64,000 nt of DNA from Rufibacter roseus (GTDB lineage: Bacteria; Bacteroidota; Bacteroidia; Cytophagales; Hymenobacteraceae): contig NZ_LRML01000008.1 in NCBI RefSeq assembly GCF_001647285.1, positions 124,001-188,000 of the forward strand, written 5' to 3'. Of the stretch, positions 1-8,028 are shown in pieces. Numbering within the stretch: position 1 is the stretch's first letter; each line of letters begins with the position of its first letter. A program made the position numbers and the translations under genes. Below the pieces are notes generated by a model. The model saw nothing but the letters and a program-made list of their open reading frames with translations, had not been told where the DNA came from and made no database searches.

Positions 1-114
1 GAATGAACGAATTTTATACCCATACATTTGATCGTTGCCATTGATTACTTGTTAGTAGGAGAGGAGTGGTCATGATACTCTTTAAATTCAAATAACCGTC
101 AGCAACTACATCAA

Positions 115-1047
115 TTAAAACGGCAACTTCTGCACGTCTACTTTGCCACCTGATAGTATAATCCCTACCCTTTGGTTTTTCAGTGTCCCCTTTTCTTTTA
201 ATAATCCAGCAAACGCAACAGCACTTGAAGGCTCTACCACAATTTTCATTCTTTCCCAAATCAAGCGCATGGCCTCTACAATCTCCTCTTCCTCCACCAG
301 CACAATATGGTCAATTCCTTTTTTGATAATCGGGAAATTAACGTCGCCTAATTGCGTCTTAAGTCCGTCGGCAATGGTGGATTTGTTATCGTGCGTTTCA
401 ATTTTATTTGAAATTAAGGAGCGGTAAGCGTCATCTACAAGAGCGGGTTCTGCTCCTACAACTTTTATTTTCGTTGAAAAATTTTCAGCTGCCAGTATTG
501 TGCCTGCAACCAAACCCCCGCCTCCTACAGGAGCATAGATACAGTCCAAATCAGGATAGTCCTCAAGCAGTTCCAATGCTGCGGTTCCTTGTCCTAATAT
601 CACATCCAGATCATTGGAGGGATGGATAAAAGTCAAGCCTTTTTCTGCCACCAGACGATTGGAATATGCTTCTCTTGCTTCATTTGTCGGGGGGCACTCC
701 ACTACAATGCCTCCATACCCTTTCACAGCGTTCTTTTTTACGGTGGGTGCGGTGGAAGGCATCACTACATAGGCGGCTATACCTAAGCTTTTAGCGGCTA
801 GTGACAGAGCTTGGGCAAAGTTTCCGGATGAATGTGTCACCACACCCTTCTGTTTCTGCGCATCCGTTAACTGCATAATGGCGTTTACAGCCCCGCGCAT
901 TTTGAATGCACCCATACGCTGGAAGTTCTCGCATTTGAAGAACAGCTCACAGCCCGCTATTTCATTAAGCAAGTTGGATGTCAGGACTGGTGTTCTATGG
1001 ATGAATGGGTTTATCCTTTCCTGTACTTCGACTAATAGATTTTTCAT
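115..1047 (-). CDS. PLP-dependent threonine/serine dehydratase or serine racemase-like enzyme
   Basis: This 310-residue fold-type II PLP enzyme is of the serine/threonine dehydratase-serine racemase family, which deaminates Thr or Ser to 2-oxo acids through an enamine intermediate. The Schiff-base lysine lies in GAFKMRGA (about residue 49), the phosphate-binding glycine loop is GGGGLVAG (about 175), and the C-terminal ILSGGKVDV resembles the family's SGGN motif. There is no ACT regulatory domain, so it is closer to catabolic dehydratases or racemases than to biosynthetic IlvA. The start ATG overlaps the stop of the upstream RidA gene by 4 bases (ATGA), so the two are probably translationally coupled. 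Substrate (Thr, Ser, hydroxyaspartate) cannot be fixed from sequence. Confidence 0.88.
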   Translation of the reverse strand: MKNLLVEVQERINPFIHRTPVLTSNLLNEIAGCELFFKCENFQRMGAFKMRGAVNAIMQLTDAQKQKGVVTHSSGNFAQALSLAAKSLGIAAYVVMPSTAPTVKKNAVKGYGGIVVECPPTNEAREAYSNRLVAEKGLTFIHPSNDLDVILGQGTAALELLEDYPDLDCIYAPVGGGGLVAGTILAAENFSTKIKVVGAEPALVDDAYRSLISNKIETHDNKSTIADGLKTQLGDVNFPIIKKGIDHIVLVEEEEIVEAMRLIWERMKIVVEPSSAVAFAGLLKEKGTLKNQRVGIILSGGKVDVQKLPF

Positions 1048-1424
1048 TCCTTAATCTCTGCTATGAGTTCTACTTCTAACTGGTAACCATAGTGTAAAGC
1101 TGGCACGGGTACCACGGTTCTTACCGGCTTGTGGTCTCCCATGAAAGAGGCGTAAAGTTTATTGAACTCCGGCCATAAACTGACATCGGAAATGTAGGCT
1201 GTTACTTTCACTATCTTCTCCTTTTCCGTATCTGATGCGTGCAATATTTGAAGTATGTTCTCAAAAACTACTTCGAATTGCCTTTCAAAAGGTTCGTCAT
1301 GATGATGCGTTCCATCTGTTGAAACAGGTAACTGGCCAGAAACAAACAATAGGTTATTGGAGATGATGGCTGTGCTGTAATGCCCATTTGCGGCAGGCAG
1401 TTGTTCATTCGTGATTATTTTCAT
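1044..1424 (-). CDS. RidA family reactive enamine/imine deaminase
   Basis: At 126 residues this matches the usual RidA/YjgF/UK114 length. The family hydrolyses 2-aminoacrylate and other enamines made by PLP dehydratases. The conserved arginine that binds the substrate carboxylate is present in KPVRTVVPVPAL, followed by the family's C-terminal VELIAEI strand. It lies directly upstream of, and overlaps, the dehydratase gene. This fits a role in clearing the reactive product of that enzyme. It is the second gene of a three-gene minus-strand unit starting with the GNAT gene 53 bases upstream. Confidence 0.93.
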   Translation of the reverse strand: MKIITNEQLPAANGHYSTAIISNNLLFVSGQLPVSTDGTHHHDEPFERQFEVVFENILQILHASDTEKEKIVKVTAYISDVSLWPEFNKLYASFMGDHKPVRTVVPVPALHYGYQLEVELIAEIKE

Positions 1425-1477
1425 GAAGCTGTGGTCAAATTAATAGTAATGATGTCAATATTGCTGCTAACTGCTCT

Positions 1478-1993
1478 CTAAGCATTTTTAGTCAGCATTT
1501 TCTCGAATGCTTTTCTCGGGCTTCCTCTAAAATATACCTCCCCGCAATAGACATAGCCTGCCTTTTCAAAGGTCTTCATCATAGCAACGTTATCAAAGTT
1601 GGTGTCTGCTTTAATGCTGTAGATGTGGTTGCTGAGCGCATAAGCTTCTATAAAATCCAATATCTTTTTGGCCAGACCTTTCCCTAAGTGATTCTCAGAA
1701 ATGGCTACCCGGTGAAACACGACAAAATCACTGTCCGTTAGCCACTTCCCTTCAATACGGGCATACTCAGGCTCGTCATTGATCAATACTGCGGTATAGC
1801 CAACTATGGCCTCACCTTCAGTCAACACAAATCCCACTCCTTTTTCAAGGTCATTCCTTACAACTTCCGGATTCGGGTAACCATCCTGCCACTGATTGCT
1901 GCCATCCGCTTTTCTGCGTTTAATAGCTCCTTTGAGGATATCCCAAATTTGATTTTGCTCCGCCAAGGTGGCTTTTCTGAAGTTATATTCCAT
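1478..1993 (-). CDS. GNAT family N-acetyltransferase
   Basis: This 171-residue protein has a GNAT layout. An N-terminal strand-helix region opens with YNFRKATLAEQNQIWDIL. The central acetyl-CoA loop ends in HLGKGLAKKILDFIEAYA, a Q/RxxGxG/A-type motif in which GKGLA contacts the CoA pyrophosphate. The C-terminal part reads NVAMMKTFEKAGY, the typical 'N..a...yek.GF' signature. The substrate is unknown. As first gene of the minus-strand unit with RidA and the dehydratase, a link to amino-acid handling is possible but only inferred. Confidence 0.88.
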   Translation of the reverse strand: MEYNFRKATLAEQNQIWDILKGAIKRRKADGSNQWQDGYPNPEVVRNDLEKGVGFVLTEGEAIVGYTAVLINDEPEYARIEGKWLTDSDFVVFHRVAISENHLGKGLAKKILDFIEAYALSNHIYSIKADTNFDNVAMMKTFEKAGYVYCGEVYFRGSPRKAFEKMLTKNA

Positions 1994-2157
1994 TGGTAAG
2001 TTGAAATGAAGTTATATGTGATAAGTAAAAGGACACAAGTATCAAGACATCAGACACAAGACTTTTTGTTCTGTAAACGCTATTAAATAAATAATTTATA
2101 GATATTTAAATTGAAGCGGATTGATTAATCTAATTCTGTTCATTTACTTAATTCTTA

Positions 2158-3384
2158 TTAGCTTTTGGTAGCCACGCTGACTGTAATGCTTCCTCGCAAT
2201 TCATTTTGTTGAGGCATTAATTTCGGCACCATCAAAAAGAGCATGATATTGATAAGCGCCAAAAGGCAGCATGTGAAGAGAAATACCGTAGCGCTGTACT
2301 GCGCTATCAGAAAGCTGCCAATAAAAGGTGTTAAGGCTTGGGCGATCAACGGCATACGGGCTAGTTTTCCCACAACAGCGGCATACTGTTCCTGCCCGAA
2401 AATAGCCAAAGGTAACGTTCCTCTTAAGATAGAGCGCATCCCGTTTCCCATTCCGAACAAGATAATCCCCAATATCGCAAAGTTGGGGTTGAGCAATAAC
2501 AGTAAAATGCCCAGGAGCGTGACGACGCCCGAAATGACAGCTGTTTTGGCAGGTTTATTTTTAGAGAACAGCAACTCCAGTACCCGAACTCCAGCCTGGC
2601 TGGGCCCTAAAAAAGCAACGGCACCCACTATAGTTGCCATAGCCATTCCTTTATCCAGTAGAATGTCTATCAGGTGAATGATAATACCAGTCGTCAAAAC
2701 GGCGCCGATCGTAAAATTAACAAGTAACAGGTAATAGACCTTGGAACGGAAAGGCTTGTGAGAGATGGCCTTGTTATCATTCAGCGGTGGTTGTTTGCCA
2801 GTATTGCCCGCTGCAAGAGGTAAGGCAAACCGATGAATAGGAAATATAGTAACCAGTAATATGGCTGCATATATAAAACAGGAAGAACGCCAACCGTAGT
2901 TACTCAACAGAAGCGAAACAAGAAACCAGGAAATGGTGGGGGCCAGGCTGGCAATCGGGGTTACCTGTACAATTACCTTGCTGGTGGCCATCCCGTAGCT
3001 CTTTCCAAGGGAAGCAAACAATGCATCATACAAGCCCATCCCCATGGCAACACCTATGATGGCCCAACCCGCCAAGAACAAAAGATAATGGTCTGACAAG
3101 CCAATGATGGTCAGGCCCAATGCCATGATGGCCCCGGCATAAGGCAAGACAAAGTTCTTCTCGTTTTCACCTATAATCTTTCCTATTCTGGGCAACAGCA
3201 ATCCGGAAATCAACAGTGACAGTGAAAGGCAGCCATACACCATCTGGTAAGACCATCCTGTCTCCTGCATGATCGGTTCGACCAGAATTGAAAGAATGAA
3301 ATACGAGCCGCCCCACAAAAGAATCTGAGCTAAACCCAGCGCCACGTTCTTTGATATAGACGGTTTCAGGACTTCCAGGGACAT
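2158..3384 (-). CDS. MFS transporter
   Basis: This 408-residue integral membrane protein has about twelve hydrophobic segments in two halves, separated by a polar loop near residues 195-210. It follows the major facilitator pattern (RIGKIIGENEKN after TM2, typical of the MFS loop 2-3). Arrangement and length fit CynX-like or general drug/metabolite porters; the substrate cannot be read. It is transcribed divergently from the LysR-type gene at 3487, a classic regulator-target layout, so the LysR protein was probably its activator before it was interrupted. Confidence 0.88.
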   Translation of the reverse strand: MSLEVLKPSISKNVALGLAQILLWGGSYFILSILVEPIMQETGWSYQMVYGCLSLSLLISGLLLPRIGKIIGENEKNFVLPYAGAIMALGLTIIGLSDHYLLFLAGWAIIGVAMGMGLYDALFASLGKSYGMATSKVIVQVTPIASLAPTISWFLVSLLLSNYGWRSSCFIYAAILLVTIFPIHRFALPLAAGNTGKQPPLNDNKAISHKPFRSKVYYLLLVNFTIGAVLTTGIIIHLIDILLDKGMAMATIVGAVAFLGPSQAGVRVLELLFSKNKPAKTAVISGVVTLLGILLLLLNPNFAILGIILFGMGNGMRSILRGTLPLAIFGQEQYAAVVGKLARMPLIAQALTPFIGSFLIAQYSATVFLFTCCLLALINIMLFLMVPKLMPQQNELRGSITVSVATKS

Positions 3385-3486
3385 AATAGATATTGCCAGT
3401 ATTCTCAGTGCAAAGTTCAGAAGAATGAATAGATTCGTAAAACGTTATTTTTCGATGGAGATAATCGATAAAACCGATTAATAAGA

Positions 3487-4377
3487 ATGGAGCTACGACA
3501 ACTGCGATACTTCCTGAAGGCAAAGGAGCTGCTCAATTTTACCGAAGCCGCGCATAGCCTGCACATCAGCCAAAGTACCCTGTCCCAACAGATAAAACAA
3601 CTGGAGGAAGAGCTAAACATCCCGTTGTTCAACAGAATTGGCAAGCGGATCACACTTACCTAGGCAGGGGGACTGTTTGCAGATTATGCCTTACAAAGTG
3701 TGAACAAAGCAAATGAAGGATTGCTGTTGTTAAAAGATTTGAATGAGCTGCAGGCAGGCTCTATTTCCATAGGGGTTACCTACGGATTACGCAGTGTTCT
3801 TACCCCAGCGTTGGTGCGTTTTGGCAGTAAATATCCCCAAATTAAGTTTCGTATTGTATATGGCACATCAGAGGGTTTGATGGAAGAGTTAAACCAGCTT
3901 GAGTTTGATTTGATCCTGGTGTTTAACGAATCCACCAAAACACAGCATCTAAAATATCAACCCCTGTTCCATTCCCCTGTAACTTTGGTTACCAGCGCAT
4001 CATCTCCTTTATCCGGTAAAACATCCATTACGCTGGAAGAAATTTCCCAACTTCCTCTGGTGATATCTACCAAAGGAGACAGCACGAGCCATTTTATCAT
4101 CAAAGCGTTTGAGAGGAGTGGTTTAAGTCCTAATATTTCTATGGAAGTGAACGATATTCCTACCATCCTAGACCTGGTTAAGTCAGGAAACTGGCACGGC
4201 ATTTTGGTGCAGACCAGTGTGAAAGGAGAAGGCTTGTATTCCATCCCGATCAAAGGCAGCGGTATGGTTCGAACTGCCATGATTGTTTCACTAAAAGAAG
4301 CATACGAAAAGCAGGCCGTGAAAAAGTTTTGTAGCCTGCTGATGGAAGACATCACTAGGTATAAAGGAGTTAAGTGA
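3487..4377 (+). pseudogene. LysR family regulator interrupted by one in-frame TAG
   Basis: Reading from ATG 3487 gives a full-length 296-codon LysR regulator. The N-terminal winged HTH (MELRQLRYFLKAKELLNFTE, then LHISQSTLSQQIKQLEEEL and GKRITLT) is followed by the substrate-binding domain from about residue 90. The codon at 3661-3663 is TAG where the family has Glu (LTxAG, normally LTEAG), a one-base change from GAG. The frame is otherwise open to 4377, with no other stop. Restart at ATG 3700 would give a domain lacking the HTH. It lies divergent from the MFS gene. It is either a recent nonsense mutation or a base-call error; only resequencing can tell. Confidence 0.85.
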
Positions 4378-4617
4378 CAGGAAATAAGAAAGTAATTTCT
4401 TGCAATGTTGTTCTACCAACTACTTTGTATGCTTCTATGCGGCTACATTCTAAACATAGTTTACGACGAGGCAGCTAGAAATCGACTAATGAAGGTCAAT
4501 ATTTATTGAACTGAAACTGCGATACTGGATATTGAAGTTTACGTTCCTTTATGGTATAAATGCAGTATGCAATTGAATAGGTATCAGGAATAGAAGGGTA
4601 AATGCGTACACCGAAAC

Positions 4618-4653
4618 ATAAAGAGGCTTATTCCGAAAAATAAGCCTCTTTTC
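4618..4653 (-). terminator. Intrinsic terminator after tRNA-Glu
   Basis: AAGAGGCTTATT and AATAAGCCTCTT form a 12-bp stem with a short loop, just downstream of the tRNA-Glu gene on the minus strand. The T-tract is short on that side and better on the plus strand, so it may work in both directions. Confidence 0.65.
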
Positions 4654-4664
4654 ATATTTCTTAG

Positions 4665-4736
4665 TAGTCCGTAGGGGAATCGAACCCCTGTTACCAGAAT
4701 GAAAATCTGGTGTCCTAACCCCTAGACGAACGGACC
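4665..4736 (-). tRNA. tRNA-Glu (anticodon UUC)
   Basis: On the minus strand, 72 nt fold as a tRNA. The acceptor stem starts GGTCCGT and pairs with ACGGACT (first pair G-U). The D-arm region is CGTCTAGGGGTTAGGACA. The anticodon stem CCAGA/TCTGG encloses loop TTTTCAT with anticodon TTC. The T-arm is AGGGGTTCGATTCCCCT. The discriminator is A and CCA is not encoded. The anticodon and the GGTTAGGACA D-loop are typical of tRNA-Glu. Confidence 0.97.
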
Positions 4737-4883
4737 GTTTTGGTTTTGATGGTGCAAATATAGAAGTCGCTTTTTTATTTGACAAATATCTGTAGAAAAA
4801 AAAGTAGCTAAAATGTAAGAAACAACGCAAATGGTTTATAATCAAAGGGAACGCAGGGTCAGAAAATATTTTAAAAAAAACCT

Positions 4884-4922
4884 ATTTTGGAGCCGTTTTA
4901 ATTAAAACAGCCCTAAAACAGG
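4884..4922. repeat. Family A palindromic repeat, degenerate copy
   Basis: TTTTGGAGCC and CAGCCCTAAAA arms flank a GTTTTAATTAAAAC centre. Diverged member of the dispersed intergenic family found throughout the first 49 kb. Confidence 0.6.
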
Positions 4923-5068
4923 TTCTTGTTAGAATGAGGAAGGTGCTAGGGATAAAAATAGCAAACAAATAAAACACAGAAACTTTTCATCAGTTAGAAA
5001 TGAAGGCTTCTTTTCATCCCTAACTATACCTCGTGCTTTTCTTTTTAAGAGGTGAATGTATTATTCTA

Positions 5069-5107
5069 GTTTTTTCAGGCTTGTTTTGCTAAAACAGGGC
5101 TAAAACA
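5069..5107. repeat. Family A palindromic repeat
   Basis: TTTTTCAGGCTTGTTTTG and AAAACAGGGCTAAAACA arms, upstream of the yjjX-like gene. Confidence 0.75.
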
Positions 5108-5194
5108 CAAATCATTTCACCTATTTTGTCTTGACAGAAATTGTTGAAGTTCTATGCAGCAGCATTCTTGGTTTAACTTTATTAATAGTAAAAC

Positions 5195-5728
5195 ATGCAA
5201 GTAAAGAAAGTAGTAGTAGCCTCTACTAATCCGGTGAAAGTGAAAGCTGCGCTGGCTGGGCTGCAAAGGATGTTTCCTGACGAGATTTTTGAGGCCGAAC
5301 CAATCTCTGTGCCTTCTGGGGTGGCCGATCAACCTATGACCGACGAAGAAACATTGCAAGGGGCCTACAACCGTGTAAAAAACGCTCGGGCCGCCATAGC
5401 AGGTGCTGATTTCTACATAGGATTGGAGGGAGGCGTTGCGCCTATGTTAGGGGAGCTGGCCACCTTTGCCTGGATTGTAGTTTGTTCAGAAAATAAAACA
5501 GGAAAAGCCCGCTCCGGCACCTTCTTCTTACCTAAACAAGTAACCGAACTAGTAGCGCAGGGAGTAGAGTTAGGCACTGCCAATGACCAGATTTTTAGTC
5601 AGGTAAATTCCAAACAAAAAGGAGGGGCCGTAGGAATTCTAACTGATGGTGTGCTAGACCGGAAAGAGTTATATGAACAAGCGGTGCTGTTAGCTTTGGT
5701 TCCTTTTAAAACACAGGGCTTGTACTGA
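5195..5728 (+). CDS. yjjX: Inosine/xanthosine triphosphatase, YjjX family
   Basis: This 177-residue member of the YjjX (NTPase) family hydrolyses non-canonical ITP and XTP to the diphosphate and so cleans the nucleotide pool. The family signatures are visible: VVVASTNPVKVKAAL at the start, VADQPMTDEET near residue 43, the acidic YIGLEGG around 75, and KGGAVGILTDG near 148. Length equals that of E. coli YjjX. It stands alone on the plus strand between repeats, with a clear ATG. The function comes from the family only. Confidence 0.9.
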   Translation: MQVKKVVVASTNPVKVKAALAGLQRMFPDEIFEAEPISVPSGVADQPMTDEETLQGAYNRVKNARAAIAGADFYIGLEGGVAPMLGELATFAWIVVCSENKTGKARSGTFFLPKQVTELVAQGVELGTANDQIFSQVNSKQKGGAVGILTDGVLDRKELYEQAVLLALVPFKTQGLY

Positions 5729-6060
5729 AAAAGTAAAGCGAAAAATAATAAGGTTAAAATTGCTATAAATTCGCAGCTGCTCAGGGTGGCAACTGATCTT
5801 TTAAAGGTGCGCGTTTTAGCCCGTATATAAGAAAAAGAGCCTTAAAACGGAACGGTATGGTCAAGCCTGTCAAAAGTTTATATCTACTAATAATGAAGTA
5901 GTGGCTTTCGTTAAGTTCATGTTTACAGTTTACCTGCGCTGCCGAAGAGGAGAGACAGATTATCACCGGTTGCTAAAAGCTGAAAATAAGAGATAAACCT
6001 TTTTACTCAGGTGTGCCCTAGGGTTTACTAATCTTGTTCACTGTTCACTGTTTACTGTTT
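5729..6060. other. Intergenic region, 332 bp
   Basis: No credible gene. The right end (about 6033-6058) is a short direct repeat of TGTTCACTGTT-like units next to the panE stop. Nothing else is recognised. Confidence 0.5.
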
Positions 6061-6990
6061 TTATTCCTGTACTTTCTCAAGAATAGCAGCGAACAGCTTG
6101 TCATAGGTCGGAACGGGCACCTGCAGTTTATGGCCTAAACGAGTTACATAACCGGTGAGCGACTGTGCTTCTGTGCGGTTGCCGTTGAGGTAGTCGCTGT
6201 ACATAGAGGTGATGGTGTCATAGGGGAGGCGGGCCATGGTGTCAACGGTTCTTTGGATGATGTCTGGAGGCAGCACAATATTCTGCGCCTCGGCTACGGC
6301 AATTAATTCTTCCAGCAATGCCACCAGCAGCTGCTTATACTCCGGTTTCTCCAACACAGCGCCCACCGTTACATCTAAATAGGTGAGGGTGGTGGAAACA
6401 GAGGAAATAAAAAGAAATTTTTCCCAAATAGTGGAAAGAATATTGTCAGACAGCGTTGCTTTAAAGCCTGCGTCTTGCAGCAATTTTTCTGCCGCCTTCA
6501 GCTTTCCCGGCGTGCCACTATCAGACCCGAAAAAGAGTTTGCCAATGCCGCCGGTCTCCCGTACCAAACCCGGTTCAATATACCTGGACACCACGTACAC
6601 GCAACCATCCCACACTTCGTTTTCGGGCAACACTTGTTCAATTCTCTCTTTGCTATCAACACCGTTGAGCAGCGGAAGCAGTACTGTTTCTGGTGAAATG
6701 CAGGCGCTGTACTGTTTCAGGCTCTGTTCAAGCCCATAGCTTTTGGTGCAGATGAGCAAGAGGTCAAGTGGTCCAATTTGAGAAGCATCAGAAGAAACTA
6801 AAGCAGGTCGAGCCACAAAATTGCCCGTGGTGGCTTCAACTTGTAATCCGTTTTTTTTGATGGCTTCCTCGTGCTCCCCACGGGCAATGAAAAAGATTTG
6901 GACTTCGTCAGAGTTTTCATATTTCTTAGCCAACAGTCCTCCAAAATATCCACCTACGCCACCAATACCTAATATGCCTATTTTCTTCAT
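6061..6990 (-). CDS. panE: 2-dehydropantoate 2-reductase (ketopantoate reductase)
   Basis: About 309 residues. The family reduces ketopantoate to pantoate with NADPH in pantothenate and CoA synthesis. The N-terminal Rossmann motif GILGIGGVGGYFGG starts five residues from the chosen ATG at 6990. The longer frame to 7008 would need a TTG start and pushes the dinucleotide-binding strand inward, so 6990 is preferred. TKSY at about residue 90 and PLLNGVDSKERI at about 110 are typical, as is the helical C-terminal domain with NGNRTEAQSL (usual N..RTE...L). It stands alone, and family paralogues with other 2-oxo acid substrates exist. Confidence 0.88.
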   Translation of the reverse strand: MKKIGILGIGGVGGYFGGLLAKKYENSDEVQIFFIARGEHEEAIKKNGLQVEATTGNFVARPALVSSDASQIGPLDLLLICTKSYGLEQSLKQYSACISPETVLLPLLNGVDSKERIEQVLPENEVWDGCVYVVSRYIEPGLVRETGGIGKLFFGSDSGTPGKLKAAEKLLQDAGFKATLSDNILSTIWEKFLFISSVSTTLTYLDVTVGAVLEKPEYKQLLVALLEELIAVAEAQNIVLPPDIIQRTVDTMARLPYDTITSMYSDYLNGNRTEAQSLTGYVTRLGHKLQVPVPTYDKLFAAILEKVQE

Positions 6991-7087
6991 CAGCTTTGGG
7001 TTTCTCAATTATACTATGCCTAGGGCTGCGGGTTATGCAAGTACCCCCATGGTGTAAGTTTAGGGCGGTAAATTTTAACATCAAACC

Positions 7088-7124
7088 ATTTTGGGCTCGT
7101 TTTCTGGAAAACAGGCTGAAAACG
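7088..7124. repeat. Family A palindromic repeat
   Basis: ATTTTGGGCTCGTTTTC and GAAAACAGGCTGAAAAC arms, upstream of panE. Confidence 0.75.
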
Positions 7125-7952
7125 GATAGTTAAGACATAGGTATAAGGGACTGTGTAAAGTTTTAAAACTGGTAGAAACAAAGGTGGGCTGGTAGCAAAT
7201 AAAAGGTAGTGGTGGATAATGTTATAATTGATTTCTAACCCTTCTTACTGTCTCCTGCGGGAGCGGGCAACGCAGAAGCCGTAGGCGCCGAGGCGCTTAG
7301 CGGGAGCACGAGACGCAGGTTCAATTTAGTAGTAGCCACAGAAGCTATGGAACTTCGCGCGGTTGCCAGGTGGTAAAAAAACTGAAGCCCTTACTGTTTG
7401 AGCGGCAGCGAGTTTAAGGGCTTCTTGATTCTTTTGGTTAGGTTGAACATCAAGGAGAAAAGTGACAAACTCTAGCAGGAAGAGATGCAGACTGGAATAA
7501 GGAAGAAGCAGTGGTAGGAGCAAAAGCAATCTAGGTTGTTGGTGAGAACACACAACAACGGCGGAGGGTAAAGCGGTGGCAGGAGTAATATTTCTGGTAG
7601 AAGGACTGCGTCTTCGTTAGATCCTTCGACTAGCGCTCAGGATGACCGCAATACAGTGTAGATCGAAAAAGAGTAGAAGCTGGAATGTGTGGATCTGCAG
7701 GTTTAAACTACCTCCTTTGCACTTTTATCAGGCAGTTCTTTAAGTTCTAGATAACTTTTTGAATCATGCATGAATTTCCTTGCAACCTTTCTCTTTCAAG
7801 GCAGTTGCCTCACTGAAGTTAAAAACTTCATACCGTTGCTGTTCTAAGATTCCGATTTCAAACAGAAAGTTGATTAGAACCTAACGGGATTTTCCTTCAT
7901 AGGAGGGTAAATATCAATTGTAAAATTATTATGAACACTCAAGACTCTGAAC

Positions 7953-7995
7953 AAAAAAGAGAAGGCTAGGATTAACCAAGCCTTCTCTTTTTAAA
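7953..7995 (-). terminator. Intrinsic terminator of the tricorn-like protease gene
   Basis: AAAAAGAGAAGGCT and AGCCTTCTCTTTTT form a strong stem 34 bp beyond the stop at 8029, followed by a T-run on the minus strand. Confidence 0.85.
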
Positions 7996-8028
7996 TAAAC
8001 CGAATAACGAGCAACGGATAACGAATCC

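Larger units (their letters stand above)
4378..5194. other. Intergenic region, 817 bp
   Basis: Apart from tRNA-Glu, its terminator and two family A repeats there is no open frame with protein-like character here. The stretch 4381-4617 shows nothing recognisable. Confidence 0.6.
6991..8028. other. Intergenic region, about 1 kb, repeat mosaic
   Basis: No supported gene. It holds a family A repeat (7088-7124), a GC-rich repeat-like tract (7248-7320), a 10-bp inverted repeat GAAGCCCTTA/TAAGGGCTTC (7384-7424) and a family D motif (about 7613-7650, also found near 21310). At its right end is the terminator of the protease gene. A 75-codon minus frame at 7326-7553 crosses the repeat and has no protein-like features. 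Confidence 0.6.

Noticed and set aside
1-74. Peptide IVAIDYLLVGEEW near the left edge, like the end of an XRE-type HTH domain
   Set aside because: Only about 22 codons are open, with a stop (4-6) just upstream in the same frame, so neither a gene nor a relic can be supported.
4549-4845. 98-codon minus frame
   Set aside because: It runs through tRNA-Glu and its terminator.
7326-7553. 75-codon minus frame with Leu-rich start
   Set aside because: Crosses a 10-bp inverted repeat, no upstream signal, composition typical of non-coding DNA.
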